DNA of 64,000 nt from Leishmania infantum JPCM5 (lineage: Eukaryota; Euglenozoa; Kinetoplastea; Trypanosomatida; Trypanosomatidae). Numbering within the stretch: position 1 is the first letter of the stretch; every line of letters starts with the position of its first letter. The translations under genes and the position numbers were made by a program. The stretch spans positions 912,954 through 976,953 of the forward strand of contig NC_009419.2 of the NCBI RefSeq assembly GCF_000002875.2, in the 5' to 3' direction. The notes beneath the pieces are model-generated. The model worked only from the letters and a program-made list of their open reading frames with translations. It was not told the origin of the DNA and did not search any database. Shown in pieces: positions 1-9,227 of this stretch.

Positions 1-1
1 G

Positions 2-3000
2 GCCACGTATCGCCCTCGCGGCGCCGGCCGCTCGCTGGCGGTATTGCTGCTCCCGCGTGCTTCGGTGCTGATAAAGCTGCCCGTGGTAGTTCCGGCGTTG
101 CCGCCGTCAGCGGAAGCGCATGGGACCGCCATACCACCTGAAGAGCTACGACGCGGCAGCGCTGCAGTGATATCGCCGGCGACGTCGGTGCCATCACCTG
201 CCTCCGAAGACGTCTCCGCTCCACTGACGATGCGCGCGCAGGCATGGCTGCACACGTCGCTACCGCTTTACGTGTGCAACGACTGTGACGTGGAGGCACT
301 TGTTCGCGAGGTGCTCAACCCCGCCGAGAGTGACGACTGGGGTGTTGACCTGGAGAGCGCCGGCTTTGTGCGTCTTTGCGAGGTGATTTCTACGGCCGCC
401 TGCTCCTCCTCGTCCTCGTTCGCCGCGGATATGCAGCAGAGCACTGATGACGCCGGTTCACCCAGCATGGGCAAATCGGCTTCGTGCTCGCGAACGCCAA
501 ACCTGATCCTCACGGTGCGCTCGAAGAGCTTAAGCGCATCGGCGTCAGGAGCCCACGGCGGCGGTGACACAAGAGAGGAGGGGGGCTCCATCGACTACGC
601 CTACTTGGCGCCGGCTGTGTCGATGCATCTGCAACATATCGAGCTCTCCGCGTTCATGGCGAAGGATTCGTTCGAGGTGTTCCGCGAGCTTGTGGAGGCG
701 TGGGGATCAGGGGCTGATCTGCAGGCGACGGATGCACCGGCAGCGCTCGTCATGCGCAGCGGGCCCGGCTTTGAGTGGGTGGCGGAGGAGGTGGCGCGCA
801 GCTGCGCTCCCATGACGTTTCGTGTGAACCCTTACCTCGTCACCAGAGACAGGGCAGCGGAGGAGGATGCAAGCAGTGGGGGGCTTCGACCTTCTCCAGT
901 CGGTGCGCCGATGATGCGCACCATTGCGAGCGTCGACGACTACACGTCGCACTACCCATTTCTGCCGTCGACCACGTCGTTGCAGGCGTCTAGCGACTTT
1001 GAATCGCCCTGGGCGGCGCCGGAAAAGTCACAGCTAGGCCCCTCTACTGGCGTTGGAGGCTATAACGCCTCTTACTCGGCTTTTCGGAGCAGCGCGAGCG
1101 CGTATGGGTACAGTCATTGGCTTGATGCCCTACACGCTTCATACGGACGAGACCCACAGCTCTACGACACGTACCAGAAACGCGCTGCCGAACTCCTCGA
1201 TGGTGCGCCGTGGGTGCCGCAGCACCAACGAGTACACTCTACCTCCTCGAACGCAAGCGGCGTGGAGCAAGAGAGAACGCGACGCGGACGAAGCATGTCC
1301 CCGCTGCCTGCGTCGTCCGCTGATGCCGTGCCGCAGTCCCGGCGCTATGATGAAGTCTCAGACACCATTTCCGTATCAAGTGACGACGATGACGAGCTGA
1401 CGGCCGAGGAAGGCGCGGCGGCAGTGGTGCCGACGCGCGGCGTACGCGGCGCGCAGGGAGGAGCACCATTTCAGTTACCTCGGCCGCCACTACCGAGGGT
1501 GGCTGCTGCTGGTGCTGCGATCTCCTCTCTGTCCTCGTCCTTTTCCGATCTGGAGGATACGGTAGCGTCTGAAGCACAGCTGCGATGGTGCGTTCTACCG
1601 TCCGAGGATCCGGCTGCATCGTCGCTGCTGCCCTCTGGCGATACCCGTCATTGCGGAGACCGTGCCGACTCCGATGCCGTCGCCGGCGACCCAGGCGCAG
1701 CCGCAGAGCGGCGCATTGACCTATTCGCTGCGTGCGACCGGCAGCCGCACTTCCTCAGCTGCTGGTCGCGCGAGCGTGTCGAGGCGGCACGGCAGAGGCG
1801 TGCCGTGCGTCTCAACCGACTCGACTGCACCGATGACGCCCTCCTTCACGACACCCCAGAGAAGTACCTCTACCCGCCGGTCGAACTTGAGTTCTTCTTG
1901 AGCGACTGCTCCCTCAACCTCAGCTTGTATGAGGGAACAGACTTGATGTCGGCAGCGGTCCGAAAGCAGCGGCGAGGCTATCTGCAGATCGTCTCGCGAG
2001 GCGCGAGCGTGGCGCAGGCGGCACCGTACATCTTCGGCGGCGACAGACGGTCAGAGGCGGCGCTGCGCGCAAGGAGCAGCAACAGCGCCAGCGCTGACAC
2101 AGCTGTGCCGTCCGTCACGGCGTACACGCCGGCGCTAGCGCATGATTCATCGCACTCCCCAGACGGACGGACGAAGCCCTCGCTTTCGCGTTGCAGCTAC
2201 GCGACAACCATAGGCACCGGCGCTACGTGGTCCTTTCACACCATCAGCGGGGAGTCCTCGACATCACGGCTCGAGCGTTTGCACGATCGTGGCTGCCGCA
2301 GTGGCTTTGGCGACCGTGATGCAAGCAAGCGGCTTGTTCTCAGTTGCCGCGGCATCACGGTCCAGATGGACACTTTTCCTCAAGGCTCGGAGGAAGACTT
2401 GTGGTTCCACGTCGTGGTGGGGGAGGCAACGGTGTTCGACTGCATCAACACCAGCGATGTTCATCGCCTGCTGACCGCCACGCCGAAGCCGCCGGCGTCG
2501 CTCGCCGCGCAGCCGAGGAGAGGCAGCGGTGCTGCACGCTGCCATGTTGACATGCCTGGCGTCCAGGCTGACAGCGGCTGCAGTCGCGGTGGAGCAAACG
2601 ATGCGCGACAGCTAGAGTTGACTGGGCTGCTGACCTCGTCAAAGAGCGTGCTTGCGGCGGCGAGCGGAGGTATGAGGGAGGCGTCTCGTGCGTCCTTCAC
2701 CGTCTCCCATTTTCAGCAGGGCGGCAGTGAGCTTTCGCTGGCGGTTCGGCTGCAACCGACGTCGCTGACGTGGAGCGGCGCCTCCGTCGACTTTGCGCAG
2801 TCTTTCTTCTCCACTGCGTCGGCATCGCCGCCCTCGTCGCCAGCCAACAGCAAAGGCGCAGCAGCGATTGCTGCGTCCTCGCCGTCTGTGCCGGCGGCTG
2901 AGGCAGGCACCATTTCCGGCACCGAGGCACCGCCTCTCTTCTACCGCCGTGTGGTAATCCTTCCCACAACGCTGACCGCCGCCGGCTCCTTCCAGAGCGA

Positions 3001-3727
3001 CAAGGGGGTTCTGGCTGCTCTTGCAGAGGGAAACTCGTTTGATGCCTTACGCAGTATACCGGTGCTCTCGTGGATTTCGCTGCAGGAGATTCCGCTCCCA
3101 ATCCCGTTCATGCGCGTCGAGGACTGCAGCAGCGCCGCGACGCTTCTGCAGCGCATCGTGGAAGACTCGAACTGTGTGTCGATCCGCTTTTTGCTGACGG
3201 CGTGCTGCTGTGGGCTGCAACCACTCTCCGCTGTGACACGTGTGGGCGAGGCGGCAAAGGGCCTTTTGCTGCTGCCGCTCTCGAACTACCGCGGCGCTGC
3301 GCTGCACCACGCGATCCGCACGGCGTCTTCTGTGTTCATGCAGGAGCTGCTCACGCAAGCGTCGGACATGGCAGCGTTGCTGGCGAGCGGGTCCTACCAT
3401 GCAAGTCGCTCGCTCCTCGAGGTACTCGTGGAACCGCAACATCGCGGGCTCACCATAGAAGAGCCGTCGCGTGCTTCCCAACCCGCCGGCGTCGCGGACG
3501 GCTGGCGGCAAGGCCAAGAGCAGCTGCGTGTTGGACTGCAGGAGGCACTCACCATGGCAAGCTACTGCACCGGCCCAGACGGGAGCCTTCTGCGCGTCCC
3601 CGCAGCGGCGCTGCGCCTGCTCATGGGTGTGTCCGGCGCGGCGACGACAACCCTCTGGGGTGTTCGGAATAGTCAGGGCAGTGCGATGCGTGAGCGAGAT
3701 GGCCACATCTACAAGAAGAAGTCTTGA
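2..3727 (+). CDS. ATG2: ATG2-like autophagy / bridge lipid-transfer protein, 5'-truncated by window edge
   Basis: The frame is open from the first bases of the window with no ATG upstream of a TTG at 44, so the gene starts outside; about 1241 codons are present. Three blocks match the conserved C-terminal part of ATG2. The first, near 1880-1950, has an acidic/aromatic 'DCSLNLSLYEGTDL' strand like the DCD-x-LYDG-x-D signature. The second, near 2335-2470, reads 'ISCRGI/TVQMDTFP...' followed by 'VFDCINTSDVHRLL', like the ATG2 segment before 'PTSTWKKFL'. The third, near 3090-3380, is a C-terminal domain with 'LLLLPLSNYRGAALHHAIR', like the 'LVLLPLEQYRKDGR' segment. ATG2 moves lipid from the ER to growing autophagosomes. 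Between these blocks are long Ser/Ala-rich, low-complexity inserts typical of Leishmania. The N-terminal Chorein domain would lie outside the window. VPS13-type proteins are the main alternative. Confidence 0.72.
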   Translation, partial: ATYRPRGAGRSLAVLLLPRASVLIKLPVVVPALPPSAEAHGTAIPPEELRRGSAAVISPATSVPSPASEDVSAPLTMRAQAWLHTSLPLYVCNDCDVEALVREVLNPAESDDWGVDLESAGFVRLCEVISTAACSSSSSFAADMQQSTDDAGSPSMGKSASCSRTPNLILTVRSKSLSASASGAHGGGDTREEGGSIDYAYLAPAVSMHLQHIELSAFMAKDSFEVFRELVEAWGSGADLQATDAPAALVMRSGPGFEWVAEEVARSCAPMTFRVNPYLVTRDRAAEEDASSGGLRPSPVGAPMMRTIASVDDYTSHYPFLPSTTSLQASSDFESPWAAPEKSQLGPSTGVGGYNASYSAFRSSASAYGYSHWLDALHASYGRDPQLYDTYQKRAAELLDGAPWVPQHQRVHSTSSNASGVEQERTRRGRSMSPLPASSADAVPQSRRYDEVSDTISVSSDDDDELTAEEGAAAVVPTRGVRGAQGGAPFQLPRPPLPRVAAAGAAISSLSSSFSDLEDTVASEAQLRWCVLPSEDPAASSLLPSGDTRHCGDRADSDAVAGDPGAAAERRIDLFAACDRQPHFLSCWSRERVEAARQRRAVRLNRLDCTDDALLHDTPEKYLYPPVELEFFLSDCSLNLSLYEGTDLMSAAVRKQRRGYLQIVSRGASVAQAAPYIFGGDRRSEAALRARSSNSASADTAVPSVTAYTPALAHDSSHSPDGRTKPSLSRCSYATTIGTGATWSFHTISGESSTSRLERLHDRGCRSGFGDRDASKRLVLSCRGITVQMDTFPQGSEEDLWFHVVVGEATVFDCINTSDVHRLLTATPKPPASLAAQPRRGSGAARCHVDMPGVQADSGCSRGGANDARQLELTGLLTSSKSVLAAASGGMREASRASFTVSHFQQGGSELSLAVRLQPTSLTWSGASVDFAQSFFSTASASPPSSPANSKGAAAIAASSPSVPAAEAGTISGTEAPPLFYRRVVILPTTLTAAGSFQSDKGVLAALAEGNSFDALRSIPVLSWISLQEIPLPIPFMRVEDCSSAATLLQRIVEDSNCVSIRFLLTACCCGLQPLSAVTRVGEAAKGLLLLPLSNYRGAALHHAIRTASSVFMQELLTQASDMAALLASGSYHASRSLLEVLVEPQHRGLTIEEPSRASQPAGVADGWRQGQEQLRVGLQEALTMASYCTGPDGSLLRVPAAALRLLMGVSGAATTTLWGVRNSQGSAMRERDGHIYKKKS

Positions 3728-5374
3728 TAGAGTGTTTCCTCTTTCCCACCTCATCATGCCGTCCGAATCGTGTTGGTGAATGCCGTCTCTGTGTTGCCCA
3801 CCCCTTTCTGTGCAGTTGGTGCGCGCATTCGCTTGTTGTCCCTCTTCTTTTTAGTTTGTATTTTGTTTTGGTTTTGGCGCCACCAAGTTTTGTGTCTTTT
3901 ATCTTTTTTTTTGTTTTCGCTCCGCCTGCTTTGTCTTCGCTGTTCTTGATGTGCTGCTCTTTATTCTTCTCGTTCGCTTGCTTTGCGATTTTTCATGTGT
4001 TTGTGTTGGCTTGTGGGCTGGCGAGCATCTCTTCGTTTCCGCGTCCTGCCGTGGGACGCCGCCCTCCCTCCCCTCCCTTCCTCCCCGCTTTGCCGCCCCG
4101 TGCACTGTCTCTTGCATTTTCTCTCGTTTGCGTTCGGATACCTCAGACTCTTATATATGCCGTCAGCGAGTCGGAGACTTAGACAAAAAAAAAACGTTGA
4201 TGGAGCTGCCTCGATGCCGCCGCACACCATTTTCTTGCGAGACTGTGTGCGTAGCCCGCTCCTCTCGTCGCACGAAGGCAACGCATGGAATTACAGATGG
4301 ATAATTCCTTCTTCGCCTTTACCTGCTGCCGTACAACCGGTTACGCAGTTGCAGAAGATAAAGGTGCATCTCAGCCAAAATTCAGAAATTCAGCAACAGC
4401 AAAAAAAGGCGCTTTCACAGCCTCCTGTGCTCTGCCGTGTTGCCCCGCTGCTGTCGAAGCCAGGGAGGCGGTGGGGAGGCAAACAAACAACACACAGTGG
4501 CATCTTTCTGTACCATGAAGGCCTTGCACGCTCTCTGCTCGCCTCCCCGCTGCTCCTCTCCGCGTAGTCTACGCGTGCGCATTGCAGAACCCAACGATCG
4601 TCTTGTCTATGCCAAAGCCCATCTTTCACTCTCCTCCTCCCGACTCTCCCCAGGTTTGGTATCACTGCGATGCATTGCCCGCTAGGCTCATCTTTTTTTT
4701 TTCTTTTCGGCGCCGGCCGCTTTCTGCCGTTCACGCTTCACTCCTTCTTTTTCATACACTCCCGGACGGGATAAGCAGAGCTCTTGATTTATCGCTTCCG
4801 TGGCACGGCGTCTTGAGTCCGCCTGCAGCCCTCGAAGCCCCAGCGAGCGTCATTCGGCCGCCTCGCTCGGTCTGATTCGTGCATTCGTCCGCAGCACCGT
4901 CGCTTATCGCCTTTGTTGACAAGAGGCCACCGCCCACAAACTGTTGCCGCATTTAATTTCCTTGTTCTTTACCATCCAAAGAGGCGGAAGCGAAGAGAGA
5001 AGGGCAACGCCGCTGCCACCCGCGGCTCTCACTTGTATCTTCGCTAAGAGCAGTTTGCTCGACGTAATTGCTCTTGGTTCAAAAATCGTCTTTTGGCCAT
5101 CACCGCCAACACACCCCAACGCCCCCTGCTCATCGACAAGGAAAACAGCGTTCAAGCAAAAAAAAAATAAAGCGAAAACACTAACGTCAGAGATGGAATG
5201 CGTGGCGACGAAGGCCGAACAAGCTAAGAAAGATAAAAGAAACTTCCCTTTCTTTATTACCATTGTGCATTATCGAACCCCCGCAGCCTCCACCTCTCCT
5301 CCCTCGCTGGGCTCCCCTTTCCATTCCACGGAGACCCACGCGCATACAAAACGACAGCGACCTCTTTGGAGAAA
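3728..5374 (+). other. Intergenic/UTR, no gene seen
   Basis: This holds the 3' UTR of the ATG2-like gene and the 5' UTR of the next gene. Long T-rich stretches (3840-4000, 4690-4710), an A9 run near 4185 and an A10 run near 5160 are visible. Short open frames here are built from pyrimidine-rich sequence and look like chance. Confidence 0.7.
5241..5286 (+). promoter_or_regulatory. Predicted spliced-leader acceptor for the ATP-grasp gene
   Basis: A C/T-rich stretch (5243-5262) is followed by the first AG at 5285-5286 in a CCCCGCAG context. This would give a 5' UTR of about 88 nt before the ATG at 5375. The prediction is by pattern only. Confidence 0.45.
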
Positions 5375-6955
5375 ATGGATGGCAAGGTAATTGTGTTTCT
5401 CCGTACAAGCAGCGTGGCCCGTTTGCCGCTATACCGTCGCCTCCGCTCGCTCAACGTAGCGCTGGTGCTGGTGCACCCCTTCACCCCATTGCCTGCGTTT
5501 GACGGTGTCTTTTCGCACTGGCTGCAGCACGAGACGAGCGACGTGGATGAGGTGCACCTTGCCTTGTCGGCCTTCCTGGCATCGCGTGGGCTCGTCCCTG
5601 ACGCGGTTGTGTCCTTCGACGAGTATGCCGTCTACCAAGCGGCGTTAATTGCCGCGCGGTTGAATCTCACCCCGATCCCTCTCCCACCTGCTGCGGTTCT
5701 ACAGAACAACATGAAGGATTTGTTTCGGCTGTTCTGCAGCGAGCACGGCATCCCGTCGCCAAAGTCGGTGCCGCTCCCTGTAGCGGCGGCGCTTCCGACA
5801 CCAGGAGAGATGAGCAAACGTGCGCGCGACGCGGATGCGCTCTCGATGGCGTTCGAGAAGGCTCGGCCGGCGCTGATCAAGACTATTTCCAAGACAATAG
5901 AGGCCGCGGCGCTCGCGTTCCCAGTGGTGCTAAAGCCCAGTCCAGGGGCTGGAAGCCTGCTAACCCGCTTGTGCTCCACCCTGGACGACGCGGTGGCGCA
6001 TGTGTGGTACATGTGGACGATGCTCGCGAGCCATCCAGACACACGGCACTTTGCCGCCCTCACCAAGAGTGCAGCGGCTGGACCTGTGCGCGAAGAAGGC
6101 GCGGCCGCTGTGCACATACTCGCGGAGGAGTTCATTGAGGGACAGGAGGTCGACATGGACTGCGTTGTCGAGCACGGCGTCGTGCGCTTCTGCTCCATCT
6201 CGGACAACTTCGAACCGTCTCTGCCGTACTTTGCTGAGGTTGGCGGGATTTGCCCATCACAGCTGGGGCACCGCGGCCAGTGTGCCCTGCGTGAATTGCT
6301 CGACTTATACGTCTCCGCGCACGGAGCGCACTTGCACGGCGTTATTCATTTTGAAGCCAAATACGACCCAGCACGCCAGCGAGCCTACGTGATTGAGGTG
6401 AACTGTCGGCCTGGAAGCGCGGAAACGAACGTTATGGTTCAAACTGTGTATCGTGGGTTGAACCTGGGTGAGGCGCTGGTGCGCTGTGCGTTGCAGATGC
6501 CTATCCAGGAGCAACTGGCAGGCCTTTTCCCAGAGCTTCTAGCCGGCCAGCAAGAAGAAGGTGGGGTGCAGATGCTGTGGCAGACGGCGACTCCACCGCG
6601 CCATTCCGAGGCGGACGCAAACGAGGGTATCCCGATCTCCGCTGCACGCACAGCGGTGTGGTCGCTGCTCGGCGGCCCGTCTCGCGGCTTCTTTCCACCA
6701 CAGTGCTGGGCGGCGTCTGTGAACATTTATCCGAACCAGGCTGGGGTGCTGAGTAAGGCACGTGTTCCGGTAGAGGACGCTTCGCTCGTTGCCTTCTCCG
6801 TCTCGGCGAGGCCGGGTGAGGCCGTGGCACCGCCGCCGAAGCAATTCTACATGCTTTGCTGGATGGTGGTCCGAGGCGCGACCGACGAGGAGGCGAAGGC
6901 AAACATCTGGCGAGTGACGAGCACATTTGAGCAGGAGGTGGCGCCGCCGTTCTGA
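5375..6955 (+). CDS. ATP-grasp domain protein (carboxylate-amine ligase-like)
   Basis: The product is 526 aa. The start is the ATG at 5375 (MDGKVIVF); the frame is open a little further up, but only from a TTG. The N-terminal ~120 residues look like a pre-ATP-grasp Rossmann region. The nucleotide-binding core follows: 'PVVLKPSPGAGS' near residue 182 (first ATP-binding lysine), 'EEFIEGQEVDMDCVV' near 251, and 'YVIEVNCRPGSAETN' near 338, which carries the Glu/Asn metal-binding pair of the family. The closest overall pattern is the carnosine-synthase/BL00235-like group of ATP-grasp ligases, which join a carboxylate to an amine through an acyl-phosphate. The substrate cannot be read from the sequence. 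No targeting signal is evident. Confidence 0.72.
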   Translation: MDGKVIVFLRTSSVARLPLYRRLRSLNVALVLVHPFTPLPAFDGVFSHWLQHETSDVDEVHLALSAFLASRGLVPDAVVSFDEYAVYQAALIAARLNLTPIPLPPAAVLQNNMKDLFRLFCSEHGIPSPKSVPLPVAAALPTPGEMSKRARDADALSMAFEKARPALIKTISKTIEAAALAFPVVLKPSPGAGSLLTRLCSTLDDAVAHVWYMWTMLASHPDTRHFAALTKSAAAGPVREEGAAAVHILAEEFIEGQEVDMDCVVEHGVVRFCSISDNFEPSLPYFAEVGGICPSQLGHRGQCALRELLDLYVSAHGAHLHGVIHFEAKYDPARQRAYVIEVNCRPGSAETNVMVQTVYRGLNLGEALVRCALQMPIQEQLAGLFPELLAGQQEEGGVQMLWQTATPPRHSEADANEGIPISAARTAVWSLLGGPSRGFFPPQCWAASVNIYPNQAGVLSKARVPVEDASLVAFSVSARPGEAVAPPPKQFYMLCWMVVRGATDEEAKANIWRVTSTFEQEVAPPF

Positions 6956-7489
6956 TGCAGTGTGATGTCTCGAAACGGGAGCGCATACATAAACGCAAAG
7001 CTGCGAAGCATTCGCAAAGTGCGCGGCCACGGCGGCGCCGGTAAAGGGTAAGGGCGAACGCGCCGTGCTCGTGTCCCTATGCGCGTTTTTGCTCGAGAAC
7101 GTGAACGCTTTCGCTTCCATTTTTTCTCTCGCCTTTCTTGCACCTCCATGTTGTGGGGAGGTCGAGTAAAGTGGGGGAGGGGGCGGAGAGGTTCTATACT
7201 GCCGGGGATGTGCGCCAGCGCACACGTGCTTGACGGGTGTCCTTATTATTCACTGATATTTTTCTCTTCACGTCTTTGCTCCCTGATAAAGCGGGCCACC
7301 TCGCCGTGGCACTAGGGTCTAGCTCCTGCCCTATTGGGAAGCCAAGAGCCTGCAGCCTGCCCTTGGGTGCGTCGGACTCTTAGCGTCGGCGGGAAATATC
7401 TGCACTGGCACTATGCTGGAGAGACTTGCAACCATTACCACGCTCGCTCTTGCCCACTACGAATCGTGTCGGCGATTGGACAAATCCAA

Positions 7490-8345
7490 CCAGCTGTGAG
7501 TTCTGTGTGCGCAGACGCTTGATCTGCGTGCCCCCTTCTGCTTGACGTACCCACTCCTGTCAAAGGTGTGCGGATACAGGAGAGGGTGGAATGCCTCCTG
7601 CTGCCAAAGGCTCACGGCAGTGTCCTGGTTGTCGCGGCAACGTGCGGGCAAGCCATCCAGGCACGCCCCCTCCTCCTCCGCCAGGCAAGAACGCCCTCTT
7701 GAGACAGGCCACAGGATGCCGCAAATGCGAGACCTGCGCGCTGGCGCTGTGAAGCACAGCTGGAACGGTGCAGCACACCCGAACAAGGCATGCAGAGGTG
7801 AGAGGGGCCATGGTGATGGACGGGAGAGGAGCAAAGGGATCCACATGCATCAGCCCCAATGTGCGTGTGTGCAGAACATGTGGCAGTCCCTCTACATCCC
7901 AACGGGGTGGGCTGATGAGGCGCAGACGCCGGAAGCATGACGAGAGCACCACCGAGTTACACCATCGAGCCCTCCAGGCTCGCACGTGGCGAGACACCGC
8001 ACCATAATACGGCACGCCGCGACTTGAAGTGACTGCGAGAGAAGCATGGCACACAGGCAGAGTGTGCAGGGCCTCGGAAGCGCCCTGGTCTCAGGCTGAC
8101 CCATTTCCTCGAGCTCGTGCGGCATGCACCTAGGCGACCGCCCCCTGCTACCCGCACGACAGAGACGTCATCGCTTCCTCGCTTCAGCGCGACGCTAGAC
8201 GCGGCCCACGCGAGCGTCCGCGTGACGCCGATCGCACAGCACGTATGCGAAAGAAGGGACGAGGACGGACAAGGAGGAGCCCGTTAGGTGCATGACCTCG
8301 ATTCCGCGGCAGGACGGTTTGTCCCAGAGGGCTGGGGTTCAGCCG
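7490..8345 (+). mobile_element. Degenerate ingi/L1Tc-clade retroposon fragment (DIRE-like), C-terminal zinc-finger end
   Basis: This stretch is collinear with 62884-63750, in the same orientation. Exact shared blocks include 7646-7665 with 63046-63065, and 31 identical bases at 7909-7939 with 63317-63347. In the + frame from 7591 one reads a Cys/His-rich product: CPGC, then CRKC followed by a stop and 'TVQHTRTRH', then 'CRTCGSPSTSQRGGLMRRRRRKH', which look like decayed C2H2 fingers. The C-terminal ends of L1Tc/ingi-type retroposon proteins carry such fingers. The in-frame stop inside the second finger and the lack of an upstream reverse transcriptase show that it is a dead fragment. Boundaries are approximate. 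Confidence 0.7.
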
Positions 8346-9160
8346 TATGCCTACCTTTGTAGGCAAACGGCTGTGCTTGTGCATGCGTCTCTTATTTATT
8401 TATTTCGCGCGTGTTTACGGTATACTGACACACAGAAAAAAACTAAAGGAAAGCCAAACGACGGAGCACGCCCCAGCTCCCCGGATCACGGCTGCCGACA
8501 CACGAACTCCTCGTGACTTACCATTCCAATGATACATTTTTTTTTTTCGGCTTTAGCGTGTCTACTCCATGACTCACCCATTTTCCTATCAGTGAAAAAG
8601 GCGGCATGGTGACAAACCCTACCTCCGCAAAGAAGAAAACGAAGGGACGACCATCCCATGACGGCACAGGGCACATTTCTCCACTGCTGGGCATGCGCGA
8701 GACGCCAGCATCTGCATGTTGTTCAACCTTCGCTCGGGGTGTTGGCGGAATGCATGCCACGGCGAAAATGTATGCGCATGCGCTGCCCCGCCACCGCCCC
8801 ACCGCTTTCCCCCTTTCTGTAAGGAAGAATGATGCAAATCGCTCGGCGCGCATCAGCTCGCCCCAGTTTTGACTGTTCCCTGTCGACGTTTTCTGTTGCC
8901 TACATCTCCACCTCTTCTCGCACCATGAAACATGTGCCCCTGCACTTCCCCACATCTACTTGTACGTGCATGTAGGTGCCTGCGGTATTGATTGCATGAG
9001 TGGAAAGAAGCTGGCCCGCTCTCCTTCCCGAAAAAAAAACAAAAAGATCAGCGGATCAAGAAGTCTGTTTGCCACTCTTGTGCAGTGCGTGTACGTGTGC
9101 TGTTTGCCTGCAAGCTGGCACCTTCCTTGTGCCTCGGCGTGTTGAGGTGATTGCGCACCG

Positions 9161-9195
9161 ACCTCTGTCTTTCTCTTTCGTATCGTTTTCTCCAG
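9161..9195 (+). promoter_or_regulatory. Predicted spliced-leader acceptor for the helicase gene
   Basis: A C/T-rich tract from 9161 to 9193 ends in TCCAG, with AG at 9194-9195. It lies 32 nt upstream of the ATG at 9228 and supports that start rather than the upstream non-ATG extension of the frame. Confidence 0.55.
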
Positions 9196-9227
9196 TTCTA
9201 TTGCTGCCACGGTGCTGCTCCAGCATC

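Larger units (their letters stand above)
6956..9227 (+). other. Long intergenic region holding a retroposon fragment
   Basis: This is the 3' UTR of the ATP-grasp gene, a degenerate retroposon piece (about 7490-8345, listed separately) and the 5' flank of the helicase gene. Outside the repeat it is low-complexity DNA with a T11 run near 8540. No intact gene is seen. Confidence 0.7.

Noticed and set aside
3047..3757. 236-codon open frame on the - strand opposite the ATG2-like gene
   Set aside because: It is antisense to conserved coding sequence, Arg-rich in the manner of shadow frames in GC-rich genes, and no other gene in the window is on the - strand.
9000..9227. 76-codon N-terminal extension of the helicase
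   Set aside because: It has no ATG (only GTG at 9000), crosses the polypyrimidine tract and splice-acceptor-like AG at 9194-9195, and has no coding character.
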